32,996 nt of DNA from Phycisphaerales bacterium UBA2218 (GCA_002327785.1 DCUI01000310.1:1-32996); one strand, 5' to 3'; numbered from the stretch's first letter, positions 8,150 through 17,762 are shown. Notes: a model not told the origin generated them from the sequence alone. Program-made: numbers and translations.

Positions 8150-8190
8150 GTCATCCTGAACGGAGCGCAGCGAAGGATCTGGCCGATGAC
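8150..8190. repeat. REP-like intergenic palindrome
   Basis: Nested inverted repeats: GTCATC (8150-8155) with GATGAC (8185-8190), and ATCCT (8153-8157) with AGGAT (8174-8178), enclosing GGAGCGCAGCGA. A further GGATCCTTTG at 8216-8225 may be a decayed outer arm. The GTCATCCTGA...AGCGAAGGATCTGG pattern resembles dispersed intergenic repeats seen in many environmental bacterial genomes. That resemblance is from memory. Confidence 0.55.
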
Positions 8191-8293
8191 CAGGAATGAC
8201 TCTCATTCGCAGGTCGGATCCTTTGCCTTTGGCTTACGATAACAGGTCTGGCACATTAGAATGTGGCTTGGTTCATACAGGAAAGGGAGGTTT

Positions 8294-8968
8294 ATGGGAC
8301 GCCTGACACTTGCTCTCGTTGGTTTGTCGATTGCGGCTTCGCTGCTGATCGTGCCCGTCATTGGCGCGGAGACCGCTGCGGTCGTTGTGCCGAAGGAAAA
8401 GACCATGCTCTGGAACGACACGGACTTCGTGGGCTGGAAGCGGTTTCTACCCGACGCATCGCAGAACGTCGATGATACATGGTCCATTGCGGACGGGGTG
8501 CTTCGGTGTATGGGCCGGCCGGTCGGTTACATGCGAACCGAGACCTCGTATGCGGACTACCACCTGCACGTCGAGTGGCGGTGGCCGGCCGCGCCGGGCA
8601 ATAACGGCGTGCTGGTCCATATGAGCGGCCAGGACGTCGTCTGGCCCCGAAGCCTCGAATGCCAGTTGGCCTCCGGCAGTGCAGGCGATTTCTGGGTCAT
8701 CGGCGGTTTCGAACACGCCGAACACGCCAAGGGCGGCCAGCGGGTTCAAGGCCGGCGAGTCGTCAAACTCCACGACAGCAGCGAGAGACCCCTCGGCGAG
8801 TGGAACCAGTACGACATTCTCTGCAAGGACGACTGGGTCGTGGTTCTGGTCAACGGCGTTCTGCAAAACGTGGCCACCCAGTGCTCCGATAAATCCGGCA
8901 AGATCTGCCTCCAGAGCGAAGGCGCTCCCATCGAGTACCGGAACGTCTGGATCGAACCGCTGGAATGA
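8294..8968 (+). CDS. Second DUF1080-family exported protein
   Basis: The predicted product is 224 residues, starting at ATG 8294, where GAAAGGGAGG lies just upstream and the N-terminus becomes a clean signal peptide (MGRLTLALVGLSIAASLL, cleavage near IGA-ET). The frame also extends to an ATG at 8261, which would bury the signal. Family features of PF06439 are visible: MLWNDTDFVGWKRF, the TWSIADGVLRCMG strand, YADYHLHVEWRWP, PGNNGVLVHMSG, and the closing GAPIEYRNVWIEPLE. It differs from the first DUF1080 protein in carrying DVVWPRSLECQLASG and a longer insertion around GGFEHAEHAKGG, so the two may cleave different linkages. With the Gfo/Idh/MocA gene it forms a probable oxidative glycoside-cleaving set. 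The product lacks a lipobox. Confidence 0.85.
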   Translation: MGRLTLALVGLSIAASLLIVPVIGAETAAVVVPKEKTMLWNDTDFVGWKRFLPDASQNVDDTWSIADGVLRCMGRPVGYMRTETSYADYHLHVEWRWPAAPGNNGVLVHMSGQDVVWPRSLECQLASGSAGDFWVIGGFEHAEHAKGGQRVQGRRVVKLHDSSERPLGEWNQYDILCKDDWVVVLVNGVLQNVATQCSDKSGKICLQSEGAPIEYRNVWIEPLE

Positions 8969-8980
8969 AGTTTCGACTCG

Positions 8981-9655
8981 GTGAAGCAAAGGCGACGCGT
9001 GGAGTATGCGGCGGAGATTCGATGTTATCGGGCGACCGACCGCCAGGCGGTTCGGGAGATTTCCTGTAACACGGCGGACATCGGAGAGCCTGTGGACAGG
9101 TTCTTCCCCGACCGGGAGGCGGCCGCCGATGTGATCGTCGGCTACTACACAGATCGCGAGCCGGGTTCGCTATGGGTGGCCGAGTGCGACGGCCGGGTGG
9201 TCGGATACCTGACCGGTTGCCTGGACTCGAAACGATGTCGGAATGCCACGCGAAAGACCGCCGTCAAGGCCGTAGCGGCTGCGATGGGTCGTGGGGCCCT
9301 CTGGCGTCTTCGGACGTGGCGTCTGCTGGCGGCCATGATCGCGACCGTTCTGCTTGGCGGGGGCTCGCCGGAACCGGACCTGGACCGTTTTCCGGCCCAC
9401 TTCCACATCAACCTCCGGCGGGAGGCCCGAGGCATCGGGTTTGGCCGGCGTCTCGTCGAGCGCTTTCGATCTCAGGCTGATGCGGCCCGCGTTGCCGGGA
9501 TTCACGTCGTGACACGAGGCGACAACGCCGCCGGCCGGAGATTCTTCGAGGCGATGGGATTTCGCCTGTTGCACGAGCGACCTCTGATCCTGCCTGCCGG
9601 TCGATGGTTCAGAAGAACATCGACGGCCGTATATGGATGGAGACGGGAGCAATGA
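8981..9655 (+). CDS. GNAT-family N-acetyltransferase
   Basis: This 224-residue protein has GNAT features. The N-terminal strand is IRCYRATDRQAVREI, and LWVAECDGRVVGYLTG forms beta-3/4. The acetyl-CoA binding motif A is RREARGIGFGRRLVERF, containing R-G-x-G-x-G. A C-terminal VTRGDNAAGRRFFEAMGFRL follows the classic N..A...Y/F...GF pattern. An insertion between beta-4 and motif A (about residues 85-130) is basic and hydrophobic, unusual in the family. The acceptor substrate cannot be told. The start is uncertain: GTG at 8981 (listed, 12 nt after the DUF1080 stop) or GTG at 8999, which has AAGG seven nt upstream. Probably co-transcribed with the DUF1080 gene. Confidence 0.8.
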   Translation: MKQRRRVEYAAEIRCYRATDRQAVREISCNTADIGEPVDRFFPDREAAADVIVGYYTDREPGSLWVAECDGRVVGYLTGCLDSKRCRNATRKTAVKAVAAAMGRGALWRLRTWRLLAAMIATVLLGGGSPEPDLDRFPAHFHINLRREARGIGFGRRLVERFRSQADAARVAGIHVVTRGDNAAGRRFFEAMGFRLLHERPLILPAGRWFRRTSTAVYGWRREQ

Positions 9656-9868
9656 CGTGCGAGTCCACGCGAGAGATCGGACGGCGACCGTTCAACACTC
9701 CTCCCGAACATCTCGGCGCGGTCGTGCGTAGATAGGGGCATCAGTCATCCCTTCGTGACAGAGAGAACTTGAGGTTCCGTTGCGAATATTTCGCGTGCTT
9801 GTGTCTGGCCGAGGGGAGATTCAAAGACCATGTTTCCTGGAATGCAGGGCTGTTTAAGGAGGTATGTC
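9656..9868. other. Intergenic region before htrA
   Basis: 213 bp separating the GNAT and HtrA genes. No convincing promoter hexamer pair, terminator or small gene was recognised. The last 14 nt hold a strong AAGGAGG ribosome binding site for htrA. Confidence 0.4.
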
Positions 9869-11350
<1,482 letters not shown>

Positions 11351-11674
11351 CACACTGGTGGCAACGCCGTATTGTCCGGCCCCGTGCCGCGACGGCTGCC
11401 CCGACAGATTCCATGCGCCGACATGGGTGCAGGTACCCCGACTTCGAGTCCGTTGCGCCCATGTCGGCATACTGTTTCGAGACACCCGCCATGAAGCCGT
11501 GCGGCGGCCACAGATGCATCGGCCGGGTGTGAGTCAGTTTGTGTGGATTCCCGTGAGTACTTGCCTTAGAATTCCCCCTGTGTGTGGTGATAGGACCAAG
11601 GTTTTATGGGTTGTGCTTGCGCGGATGCCGATGGGAGGGAACGACACTGCGATGGAAAATACTTCAGGAGTGCC
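11351..11674. other. 324-bp intergenic region between htrA and ispH
   Basis: No gene was recognised. It contains the inverted repeat at 11417-11468 and, just after htrA, a degenerate GGTGGCAACGCCG...-type palindromic stretch. TAGAAT at 11565-11570 is a possible -10 without a good -35. Confidence 0.4.
11417..11468. repeat. Long inverted repeat downstream of htrA
   Basis: GCCGACATGGGTGCA (11417-11431) is complementary at 14 of 15 positions to TGCGCCCATGTCGGC (11454-11468), with 22 nt between. No T-run follows, so it is not a classic terminator. It may be a dispersed repeat, a structured RNA element or a factor-dependent terminator of htrA. Confidence 0.6.
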
Positions 11675-12526
11675 ATGAAGGTACTGGTTGCGGCGAAATG
11701 CGGGTTCTGCCCCGGGGTTCGAAATGCCATTAGCACGGCCGAGAGGATCTTGGCCGAGGCCGGCCCGCAGGAACAGGTCTACAGCCTCGGGCCGGTGATC
11801 CACAACGAAGATGTGGTGGAACGACTGGCCAGCGCGGGCCTTCAGACCGTCAAATCGGCCGACGAGATCGATTCCGGGACGGTCCTGATCCGTTCCCATG
11901 GGGTTGCGCCCCGGGAACTGGACCGGCTCCGGGAGAAGCATCTACACATCGTCGACGCAACTTGCGTCCTCGTCAAACGCGTGCAGGAGATCGCCAAACA
12001 GCTCGAAGAAGAAGGTTACGAGGTCGTTATCATCGGAGAAGAGAATCACCCCGAGGTCCAGGGGGTTATGGGGTGTGTCCAGCACGTGGTCGTTGTCGCC
12101 GACGAAGGGGACCTGGACAGGCTGCCGTCGGACAGGCGGCTCGGGATCGTCTGCCAGACCACCCAGAGCCCGGAACACCTCGGTCGGATGCTGGGGGCTA
12201 TCGGACGGGGCAGTTTTCGCGAGTTGAAGGTTATCAACACCCTCTGCAAGGAAGCGGTCAAACGTCAAGAATCCGCGATTGCCCTCTGCAAGGAGGTGGA
12301 TATCATGTTTGTCCTCGGGGGTCTGCACAGCGCCAATACCCGCCGACTGGCCGAGTTGTGCAAAAATCACAATAACGCCACGTTTCACTTGCAGAACTGG
12401 GATGAACTTGATAAGAATGTACTGTTTGGCAAACAGGTGGCCGGCGTAACGGCCGGCGCCTCGACGCCGAACTGGGTTATTGACGAATTTGTCAAGCATC
12501 TGGAGAGCTTCGACGAAAGACAGTAG
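11675..12526 (+). CDS. ispH: 4-hydroxy-3-methylbut-2-enyl diphosphate reductase
   Basis: The 283-residue product catalyses the last step of the MEP isoprenoid pathway, reducing HMBPP to IPP and DMAPP on a [4Fe-4S] cluster. The three cluster cysteines align with E. coli numbering within a few residues: C12 in CGFCPGV, C97 in DATC and C191 in NTLCKEAVKRQ. Substrate-binding H43, H75 and H125, the catalytic Glu127 in ENHPEVQG, the HSANT motif and TAGASTP near the end are all present. The start is at 11675 because AGGAG precedes it and the mature family N-terminus begins with this Met; the frame runs 23 codons further up. rpsA follows 168 bp downstream, a gene order also seen in Firmicutes, where the two can be fused. 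ispG lies 4 kb away on the other strand. Confidence 0.96.
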   Translation: MKVLVAAKCGFCPGVRNAISTAERILAEAGPQEQVYSLGPVIHNEDVVERLASAGLQTVKSADEIDSGTVLIRSHGVAPRELDRLREKHLHIVDATCVLVKRVQEIAKQLEEEGYEVVIIGEENHPEVQGVMGCVQHVVVVADEGDLDRLPSDRRLGIVCQTTQSPEHLGRMLGAIGRGSFRELKVINTLCKEAVKRQESAIALCKEVDIMFVLGGLHSANTRRLAELCKNHNNATFHLQNWDELDKNVLFGKQVAGVTAGASTPNWVIDEFVKHLESFDERQ

Positions 12527-12694
12527 TATGGCTCGCCACGATGGATGAAGAACACTCGTTCCCGCTGCGTGGGCGGGGGCATGAAGGCGTTTGACTAACT
12601 TTTTGGTTACTGCAACACGCTGTGAGAGCCTGCCGGTGTGTATGTGGGGCATCGGCCGGCGAGATCAATAGACTCCACAGGGGAATGACAACGT

Positions 12695-14536
12695 ATGGTA
12701 GATCGTAACATAGTCAACAAGCTGGGTTTGTCCGACGAGAAGCTGGAACAGCAGGTTCAGGAAATGTTCGGGGACGGCGAAAACCAGTACCTCGAACAGG
12801 TGCTCCAGCGGAAAGTGGATTCTCGTCTGCCGGGCACGATCCTCAAGGGCACGATCGTTTCGCAGATCGGCAACGACGTGATCGTCGAGGTGGGCCTCAA
12901 GAGCGAAGGCGTGGTCGATGCCGCGGAGTTCGACACGCCCGAAGACGCAGCGCCAGGCACGGAGATCGAAGTCCTGCTCGAGGACACGGACTCCGAAAGT
13001 GGACTGATCCTGCTGAGCAAGCGCAAAGCGGACATGATCCGGGGCTGGGAGTACATCATCAACACGAAGAAGGAAGGCGACGTCGTCAAGGGCCGGGTCA
13101 TCCGTCGGATCAAGGGCGGCCTGCTCGTCGATATCGGCGTGCCCGTCTTCCTGCCTGCCTCGCAAGTCGATATTCGCAAACCCGGCGACATCAGCCGGTT
13201 CATCGGCAAAGAGGTCGAGTGCAAGGTCCTCAAGATCGACGTGGAAAACCGCAACATCGTGGTTTCCCGCCGCAAGCTCATCGAGGAGGAACGCCGGGCC
13301 AGCAAGGACAAGATCCTCAACGAGATCGAGGTCGGGCAGCTTCGCAAGGGCGTCGTCAAGAACATCGCCGATTTCGGCGTGTTCGTCGATCTCGGCGGCC
13401 TCGACGGCCTGTTGCACATCTCGGACCTGAGTTGGGGCCGGATTTCCCACCCGTCCGAAGTCGTGAACATCGACCAGGAGATCGAGTGCGTCGTCATCGG
13501 CGTGGACAAAGAGAACGAGAAGATCTCCCTGGGTCTCAAGCAGAGGTCCCCGAGTCCATGGGAGAACGTCGAGAACAAGTACCCCGTCGGGTCCCGGGTC
13601 AAGGGCAAGGTCGTCAACGTGATGAACTACGGCGTGTTCGTCCGTCTGGAAGACGGAATCGAAGGCCTCGTCCACATCAGCGAGATGAGTTGGACCAGGC
13701 GACTCTCGCACCCGAGCGAGATGGTCAACCTCGACGACGAGATCGAAGTGGTCGTCCTCAACGTCAACAGGGAGAAACAGGAAATCTCGCTGGGCATGAA
13801 GCAGACGGAGCCGAACCCGTGGGAGCTGGCGGCCCGCAAGTATCCGCCGGGCACCATCGTGACGGCCAACGTCCGCAGCATGACGAATTTCGGCGCCTTC
13901 GTCGAGATCGAGCCGGGCATCGACGGCATGATCCACATCTCGGACTTGAGCTGGACCCGCAAGTACGGCCATCCGAGCGAGGCCCTGCAGAAGGGCCAGG
14001 AAGTCAAATGCGTCGTTCTCGAAGTCAACGAGGAGAAACAGCGAATCTCCTTGGGCATGAAGCAGATGACCGAGGATCCCTGGATTCACGCGATTCCCGA
14101 GAAGTACATCCCGGGCCAGATCATCAAGGGCAAGATCGCCAAGCTCACCAACTTCGGCGCCTTCGTCGAGCTTGAGGCCGAGTTGGAGGGTCTGTTGCAT
14201 ATCTCCGAGTTGGCGGACCACAAGATCGACAAGCCGCAGGATGTCGTCAAGCCGGGCGATGAGGTCGAGGTGAAGATTCTCAAGGTCGATCCTGAGGCCC
14301 GCAAGATCGGCCTGAGTCTGCGAAGGGTGCAGTGGGCGGCCGCCACCCCGGCCGATGATCACGCCGCCCCGGCGGGGCCCGCGAAGAAGACACCGAAGCA
14401 ACCGGCTCGGCCTGTCGCGGCCGGCGATGCCGGCGGTGACACCCTCCGCGTCAAAGAGGCGCTCCTGAAACGAGCGCAGGCAAAGGCCGCCAGCGAGTCT
14501 CAGGAGGCTGCTCCAGAGCCCCCGGCGCAAGAGTAG
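12695..14536 (+). CDS. rpsA: 30S ribosomal protein S1, six S1 domains
   Basis: The 613-residue product has six OB-fold S1 domains at about residues 44-111, 126-194, 212-283, 297-370, 383-457 and 471-544. Domains 3-6 carry the strong nucleic-acid-binding signature (FGVFV/FGAFVE, GL.HIS, HPSE). Domains 1 and 2 are divergent, as expected of the ribosome-docking domains of E. coli-type S1. The last 65 residues form an Ala/Pro/Lys-rich tail. In Gram-negative bacteria S1 binds mRNA leaders and aids initiation. AGGGGA ten nt upstream supports the start. The leader from 12527 contains no promoter I trust; autoregulation by S1 is known in proteobacteria but nothing here shows it. A strong hairpin follows the gene. 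Confidence 0.96.
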   Translation: MVDRNIVNKLGLSDEKLEQQVQEMFGDGENQYLEQVLQRKVDSRLPGTILKGTIVSQIGNDVIVEVGLKSEGVVDAAEFDTPEDAAPGTEIEVLLEDTDSESGLILLSKRKADMIRGWEYIINTKKEGDVVKGRVIRRIKGGLLVDIGVPVFLPASQVDIRKPGDISRFIGKEVECKVLKIDVENRNIVVSRRKLIEEERRASKDKILNEIEVGQLRKGVVKNIADFGVFVDLGGLDGLLHISDLSWGRISHPSEVVNIDQEIECVVIGVDKENEKISLGLKQRSPSPWENVENKYPVGSRVKGKVVNVMNYGVFVRLEDGIEGLVHISEMSWTRRLSHPSEMVNLDDEIEVVVLNVNREKQEISLGMKQTEPNPWELAARKYPPGTIVTANVRSMTNFGAFVEIEPGIDGMIHISDLSWTRKYGHPSEALQKGQEVKCVVLEVNEEKQRISLGMKQMTEDPWIHAIPEKYIPGQIIKGKIAKLTNFGAFVELEAELEGLLHISELADHKIDKPQDVVKPGDEVEVKILKVDPEARKIGLSLRRVQWAAATPADDHAAPAGPAKKTPKQPARPVAAGDAGGDTLRVKEALLKRAQAKAASESQEAAPEPPAQE

Positions 14537-14613
14537 TCCGATGCGGGTACAAAGGACGTGAATGGCACCAGGGGCGGCTATTCGGCGTTCCGGGTGTGTA
14601 TGAAAGGCAGTAC

Positions 14614-14643
14614 ACGGGCCTTCCCATGGTCGGGAAGGCCCGT
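14614..14643 (+). terminator. Hairpin terminator after rpsA
   Basis: A perfect 12-bp GC-rich stem, ACGGGCCTTCCC (14614-14625) with GGGAAGGCCCGT (14632-14643), and a six-base loop. It is followed by TT then CGCG, not a long T-run, so it may be less efficient than a classic intrinsic terminator. The next promoter begins 49 nt later. Confidence 0.75.
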
Positions 14644-14691
14644 TTCGCGTACATTGGCGCCTGTGAATCGGGCTGCCGCCCGACGGAATCA

Positions 14692-14720
14692 TTGCCACGG
14701 CAATCGCGGAAAGCTATAAT
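14692..14720 (+). promoter_or_regulatory. Sigma-70-like promoter for the PIN/TRAM gene
   Basis: TTGCCA (14692-14697), 17 nt, perfect TATAAT (14715-14720). Predicted start near 14727, about 37 nt before the chosen start codon and downstream of the terminator after rpsA. Confidence 0.7.
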
Positions 14721-14763
14721 AGATTATCCGCATACATACCTGTCATACGAAGGAGTTATGGCG

Positions 14764-15897
14764 ATGCTGCTCTGGCTGTTCAGAGGAATCTTTGTCATCA
14801 TCGTGGTCTCGGTGCTGGTGGTCAACGCCGCTTCCAAGGTCCTGTCCGACGGGGCGAACTCGGCAAGCTGGTGGACGGTTATGATCAGCGGGCTCGGCCT
14901 GATCGTGTTCTTCCTGCTGCTCGACATTCTGACGCCGAAGCGCAAGCTCACCGCCCTGGCCGGTGTGTTCTTCGGACTGCTCGTCGGAATGCTCATCACG
15001 GCCGTGCTGGCGCTGGCCGTAGATATGATCGGCGAAACCTATGGAATTCTCCAGGTGCCGCAGGCCAATCTCGCCATCAAGTGGATGCTCGGCGTCTGCA
15101 TCTGTTACTTCACGATCAGCATCGTGATGCGGACGAAGGACGACTTTCGCTTCGTGGTGCCCTACGTTGTGTTCTCCAAACAGACCAAGGGATCAAGGCC
15201 CCTCGTGCTGGATACCTCGGCGATTGTCGATGGGCGGATCGCGGACCTGTGCGAGAGCCGGCTGTTCGATGCCCCGGTCGTGGTGCCTCGCTTCGTTCTG
15301 AACGAGCTGCAGCTTATTGCGGATTCGGCGGATAAGCTCAAACGCAATCGTGGTCGTCGCGGCCTGGACGTGCTCAAAAAGATGCAGGCGAGTCCCACGA
15401 TTGACGTGGAGATCGACGAGACCTCCGCAGCGGAAATCGAAGAAGCCAAAGGGGTCGATCAGAAGCTGCTGCTCTTCACCAAGGTCCGGAATGGGCGGCT
15501 CGTCACCACGGACTATAACCTCACGAAGGTGGCCCAGGTACGAGGGGTCGATGTCATCAATATCAATGATCTGGCGAACTCGCTCAAGGTCGTGGCCCTG
15601 CCCGGCGAAACGATGCGGGTCAGGATCGTGAAGCCGGGGGAAGAGGCGGACCAGGGCATCGGTTACCTCGACGACGGGACGATGATCGTCGTGGAAGGGG
15701 CGCGCAGCAAGATCGGCAGGGACGTGATCCTGAGTGTGACCAGCTCGCTCCAGACGTCGGCCGGCAAGATGATCTTCGGCAAGTTCGAATCCTTTGCCGC
15801 GCAGGACAGCAGCGGGGATTCCCAGAGTGGGGGTGGGCGTCGCTCCGGCTTTCGTCGGTCCGCAAGCCCGAGTACGACCACCACGCAGTCCGGCTGA
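14764..15897 (+). CDS. YacL-like membrane protein with PIN and TRAM domains
   Basis: This protein of about 377 residues has four N-terminal transmembrane helices. A PIN domain follows, starting PLVLDTSAIVDGRIADL and containing acidic nuclease positions (LDTS, DGRI, FVLNELQ, LVTTDYNL). A C-terminal TRAM domain begins near GETMRVRIVKPG and includes GIGYLDDGTMIVVEGA. The tail is Ser/Thr/Gly-rich and probably disordered. Bacillus subtilis YacL has the same layout; PIN domains are metal-dependent RNases and TRAM binds RNA, so a membrane-tethered RNase is likely though its target is unknown. ATG at 14764 is chosen because AGGAG ends eight nt before it; ATG at 14758 is only two nt from that site. 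The promoter at 14692-14720 rules out the longer frame from 14596. Confidence 0.88.
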   Translation: MLLWLFRGIFVIIVVSVLVVNAASKVLSDGANSASWWTVMISGLGLIVFFLLLDILTPKRKLTALAGVFFGLLVGMLITAVLALAVDMIGETYGILQVPQANLAIKWMLGVCICYFTISIVMRTKDDFRFVVPYVVFSKQTKGSRPLVLDTSAIVDGRIADLCESRLFDAPVVVPRFVLNELQLIADSADKLKRNRGRRGLDVLKKMQASPTIDVEIDETSAAEIEEAKGVDQKLLLFTKVRNGRLVTTDYNLTKVAQVRGVDVININDLANSLKVVALPGETMRVRIVKPGEEADQGIGYLDDGTMIVVEGARSKIGRDVILSVTSSLQTSAGKMIFGKFESFAAQDSSGDSQSGGGRRSGFRRSASPSTTTTQSG

Positions 15898-15922
15898 ACG
15901 GAATTGAGCCCGCCCATGCGAG

Positions 15923-15959
15923 GATAGGTCCTATCGTCATGTAGGTCCTGCGCAGGCCT
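15923..15959. repeat. Palindromic ATAGGTCCT repeat copy in the convergent gap
   Basis: Holds GATAG/CTATC (15923-15935), a second TAGGTCCTG (15942-15950) and GCAGGCCTGC. The words match those in the large hairpin at 30835-30874. It lies between two converging genes and supplies the last codons and stop of the minus-strand membrane protein, so it may also help terminate both transcripts. Confidence 0.5.
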
Positions 15960-16638
15960 GCATTCCTCCATGTCTGCCGTTTCTGAGTAAGACCCTGGCA
16001 CAAACGCCGGTGCCCAACACATAACCTATGGCGAAGAGCCACGGAGGGAAATGCTCCACGTAGTCTGCTCGTGTGATATGCCTTCCCCCAAGGCAGAAGG
16101 AGGCGACGACGATCCCCACGGAGACCAACCATCCGAGCCAATCGCCGCGAGCGACGATCAAGAGTCGGCCGTGTGCGCAGCGATGCAGGATCGCCGCGGC
16201 AAATGCGAACATCAGCACCGACACGAGCACCGGATACAGAGTCGGCGACGCCCAGACCGCGGGGATCAGGAACAGCACGTCCCAATCCATGATTGAGGCC
16301 GGCCAATCCAGCAGGACCTTGAGCCAGAAGTAGTAGAACACGTCCCACACGGCGAAGATGGCCAGGAAATAGGCGACCCGCTCCCATACAAACCGTCCGA
16401 AGAGCCAGGCAGCGGTTAGAATCAGCACGATCGTGGCGGTTTCCCGTCCGATCTCGGTCAGGAGCAGGCGCTTCGCTTCGGCTGTGACGCCAAACACCTC
16501 CAGCGGGAATGTGAAGCCGTTTGGATGGAAGATGACCCGCAGATAGACCACCACGGCGGATTCGATATACGCGAAGGCGATGCCGAAGACCACAGCGATC
16601 CCAAGCCTTTTGAGCATCTCCCCGGTTTGAGCCGTCAT
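15937..16638 (-). CDS. Polytopic membrane protein of unknown function
   Basis: The 233-residue protein has about six or seven hydrophobic helices: residues about 10-33, 65-80, 88-108, 120-150, 162-182 and 198-216. Recognisable but unassigned signatures are FAYIESAVVVYLR near the N-terminus and FYYFWLKVLLDWP followed by IMDWDVLFLIP in the middle. Charged residues inside the helices (Glu26, Asp and Trp in the WDVLFLIP region) suggest a substrate path or cofactor. I do not recognise a named family. The last residues (GMQACAGPT) are encoded by the palindromic repeat, hinting that the original C-terminus was replaced. It starts 29 nt after ispG on the same strand and is likely co-transcribed with it. 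No clear link to isoprenoid synthesis can be seen. Confidence 0.65.
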   Translation of the reverse strand: MTAQTGEMLKRLGIAVVFGIAFAYIESAVVVYLRVIFHPNGFTFPLEVFGVTAEAKRLLLTEIGRETATIVLILTAAWLFGRFVWERVAYFLAIFAVWDVFYYFWLKVLLDWPASIMDWDVLFLIPAVWASPTLYPVLVSVLMFAFAAAILHRCAHGRLLIVARGDWLGWLVSVGIVVASFCLGGRHITRADYVEHFPPWLFAIGYVLGTGVCARVLLRNGRHGGMQACAGPT

Positions 16639-16667
16639 ATCGGTTGAGCCTCCCTCTGCCTGCCTCG

Positions 16668-17726
16668 CTACAATTCGTCAAGTGCCTCCAGCAGTCTGGG
16701 GATGATTTCGGATTCGGGCACGGTCGCAGTCCTCTTGCCGTCGCGATAGAAATAGGCCTTGTCCTTGGCGGCGCAGATGGCGAAGTCCGCATCCGCGGCC
16801 TCGCCCGGCCCGTTGACCACGCAGCCCATCACGGCGATGCGAAGAGGCTTGCCGAGCGATCGCACGGCCTGTTCGACCTTGCGCGCCAGCTCGATCACAT
16901 CGATCTCGGTCCGGCCGCACGTCGGGCAGACGATCAATTCGGGTCCGCGTCGCTCGCGAAGACCCAGGGATGTGAGAATCTCTCCCGCCATCCCGGTCTC
17001 AATGACCGGATCACCGGCGGCGCTGACCCGGATGGTGTCGCCGATTCCCTCGGCCAGGAGCGTGCCCAGTGCGATGGCGGATGGGATTCTCGCGTGTTCG
17101 GGCAGGCCGGCGTGAGTCAGGCCCAGGTGGAGGGGATAGCGGAACGCCTCCGCGATCCGGCGGTTGATCTCGATAGTCCGCAGGGTGTCGCTGGTCTTGG
17201 CGCTGAGGACCAATTGGTCGAAACCGCGATCCTCGAACAGCCGCACGTATTGCGTCATCTCCGCGAGCATCAAGTCCACTCGTTCCTGCGGTGGGATTGG
17301 CTCTTGCTTCAGATCCCGAATGCTGGCCTCATTGACGCCGACACGAATCGCGACCTTGTGTGCCCTGGCGGCATCGATAATGTGATGGATGTCGTCGCGG
17401 CTTCTGATGTTGCCCGGATTCAGGCGGATCTTGGCGGCCCCGCCCTCAATGGCCTCGATAGCCCGTTCGGAGCTGAAATGGATATCCGCGACCAGCGGAA
17501 TACGAACCTGCGGAACGATCCGGGCGAAGGCTTCCGTGTCGGCACGTCGCGGCACAGCCAGACGCACGATCCCACAACCTGCTCGGACCAACTCCTCGAT
17601 CTGCCCCACGCAACGGTCGATGTCCGTCGTGGGGACCTTCGTCATGGACTGGATTGCCACGGGGGCACTGGAACCGAGCGGCACAGCCCCGACGTGCACG
17701 ATTGTCGTCACTCTTCGTGTAATCAC
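16668..17726 (-). CDS. ispG: 4-hydroxy-3-methylbut-2-en-1-yl diphosphate synthase
   Basis: The 352-residue enzyme converts MEcPP to HMBPP, the step before IspH. An N-terminal TIM barrel begins at about residue 5, with IQSMTK, LVADIHF and KIRLNPGNI, and is followed by the C-terminal reductase-like domain. The [4Fe-4S] ligands are C267 and C270 in CPTCGRT and C302 in MGCVVNGPGE, with E309 as the fourth ligand. All are exactly three residues before the E. coli positions. The length is that of the short bacterial form without the plant/Planctomycete-type insert. The start is GTG at 17724-17726; GTG at 17709-17711 is an alternative, but the basic RRVTTIVHVG segment matches the family N-terminus. 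No clear Shine-Dalgarno site. It is divergent from the hydrolase gene. Confidence 0.95.
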   Translation of the reverse strand: MITRRVTTIVHVGAVPLGSSAPVAIQSMTKVPTTDIDRCVGQIEELVRAGCGIVRLAVPRRADTEAFARIVPQVRIPLVADIHFSSERAIEAIEGGAAKIRLNPGNIRSRDDIHHIIDAARAHKVAIRVGVNEASIRDLKQEPIPPQERVDLMLAEMTQYVRLFEDRGFDQLVLSAKTSDTLRTIEINRRIAEAFRYPLHLGLTHAGLPEHARIPSAIALGTLLAEGIGDTIRVSAAGDPVIETGMAGEILTSLGLRERRGPELIVCPTCGRTEIDVIELARKVEQAVRSLGKPLRIAVMGCVVNGPGEAADADFAICAAKDKAYFYRDGKRTATVPESEIIPRLLEALDEL

Positions 17727-17732
17727 GGGCGA

Positions 17733-17762
17733 ATTGTAGCTTGTCTGGGCGAAGGCGGCAAA
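17733..17762 (-). promoter_or_regulatory. Possible promoter for ispG
   Basis: Minus strand TTTGCC (17757-17762), 18 nt, TACAAT (17733-17738). The -10 is good and the -35 weak. Predicted start falls at about the GTG codon, implying a very short or absent leader. It overlaps the plus-strand promoter at 17741-17769. Confidence 0.35.

Noticed and set aside
12665..14698. Minus-strand open frame (677 codons) opposite rpsA
   Set aside because: Asp/His/Leu-rich repeats merely mirror the S1 domains; rpsA is unambiguous.
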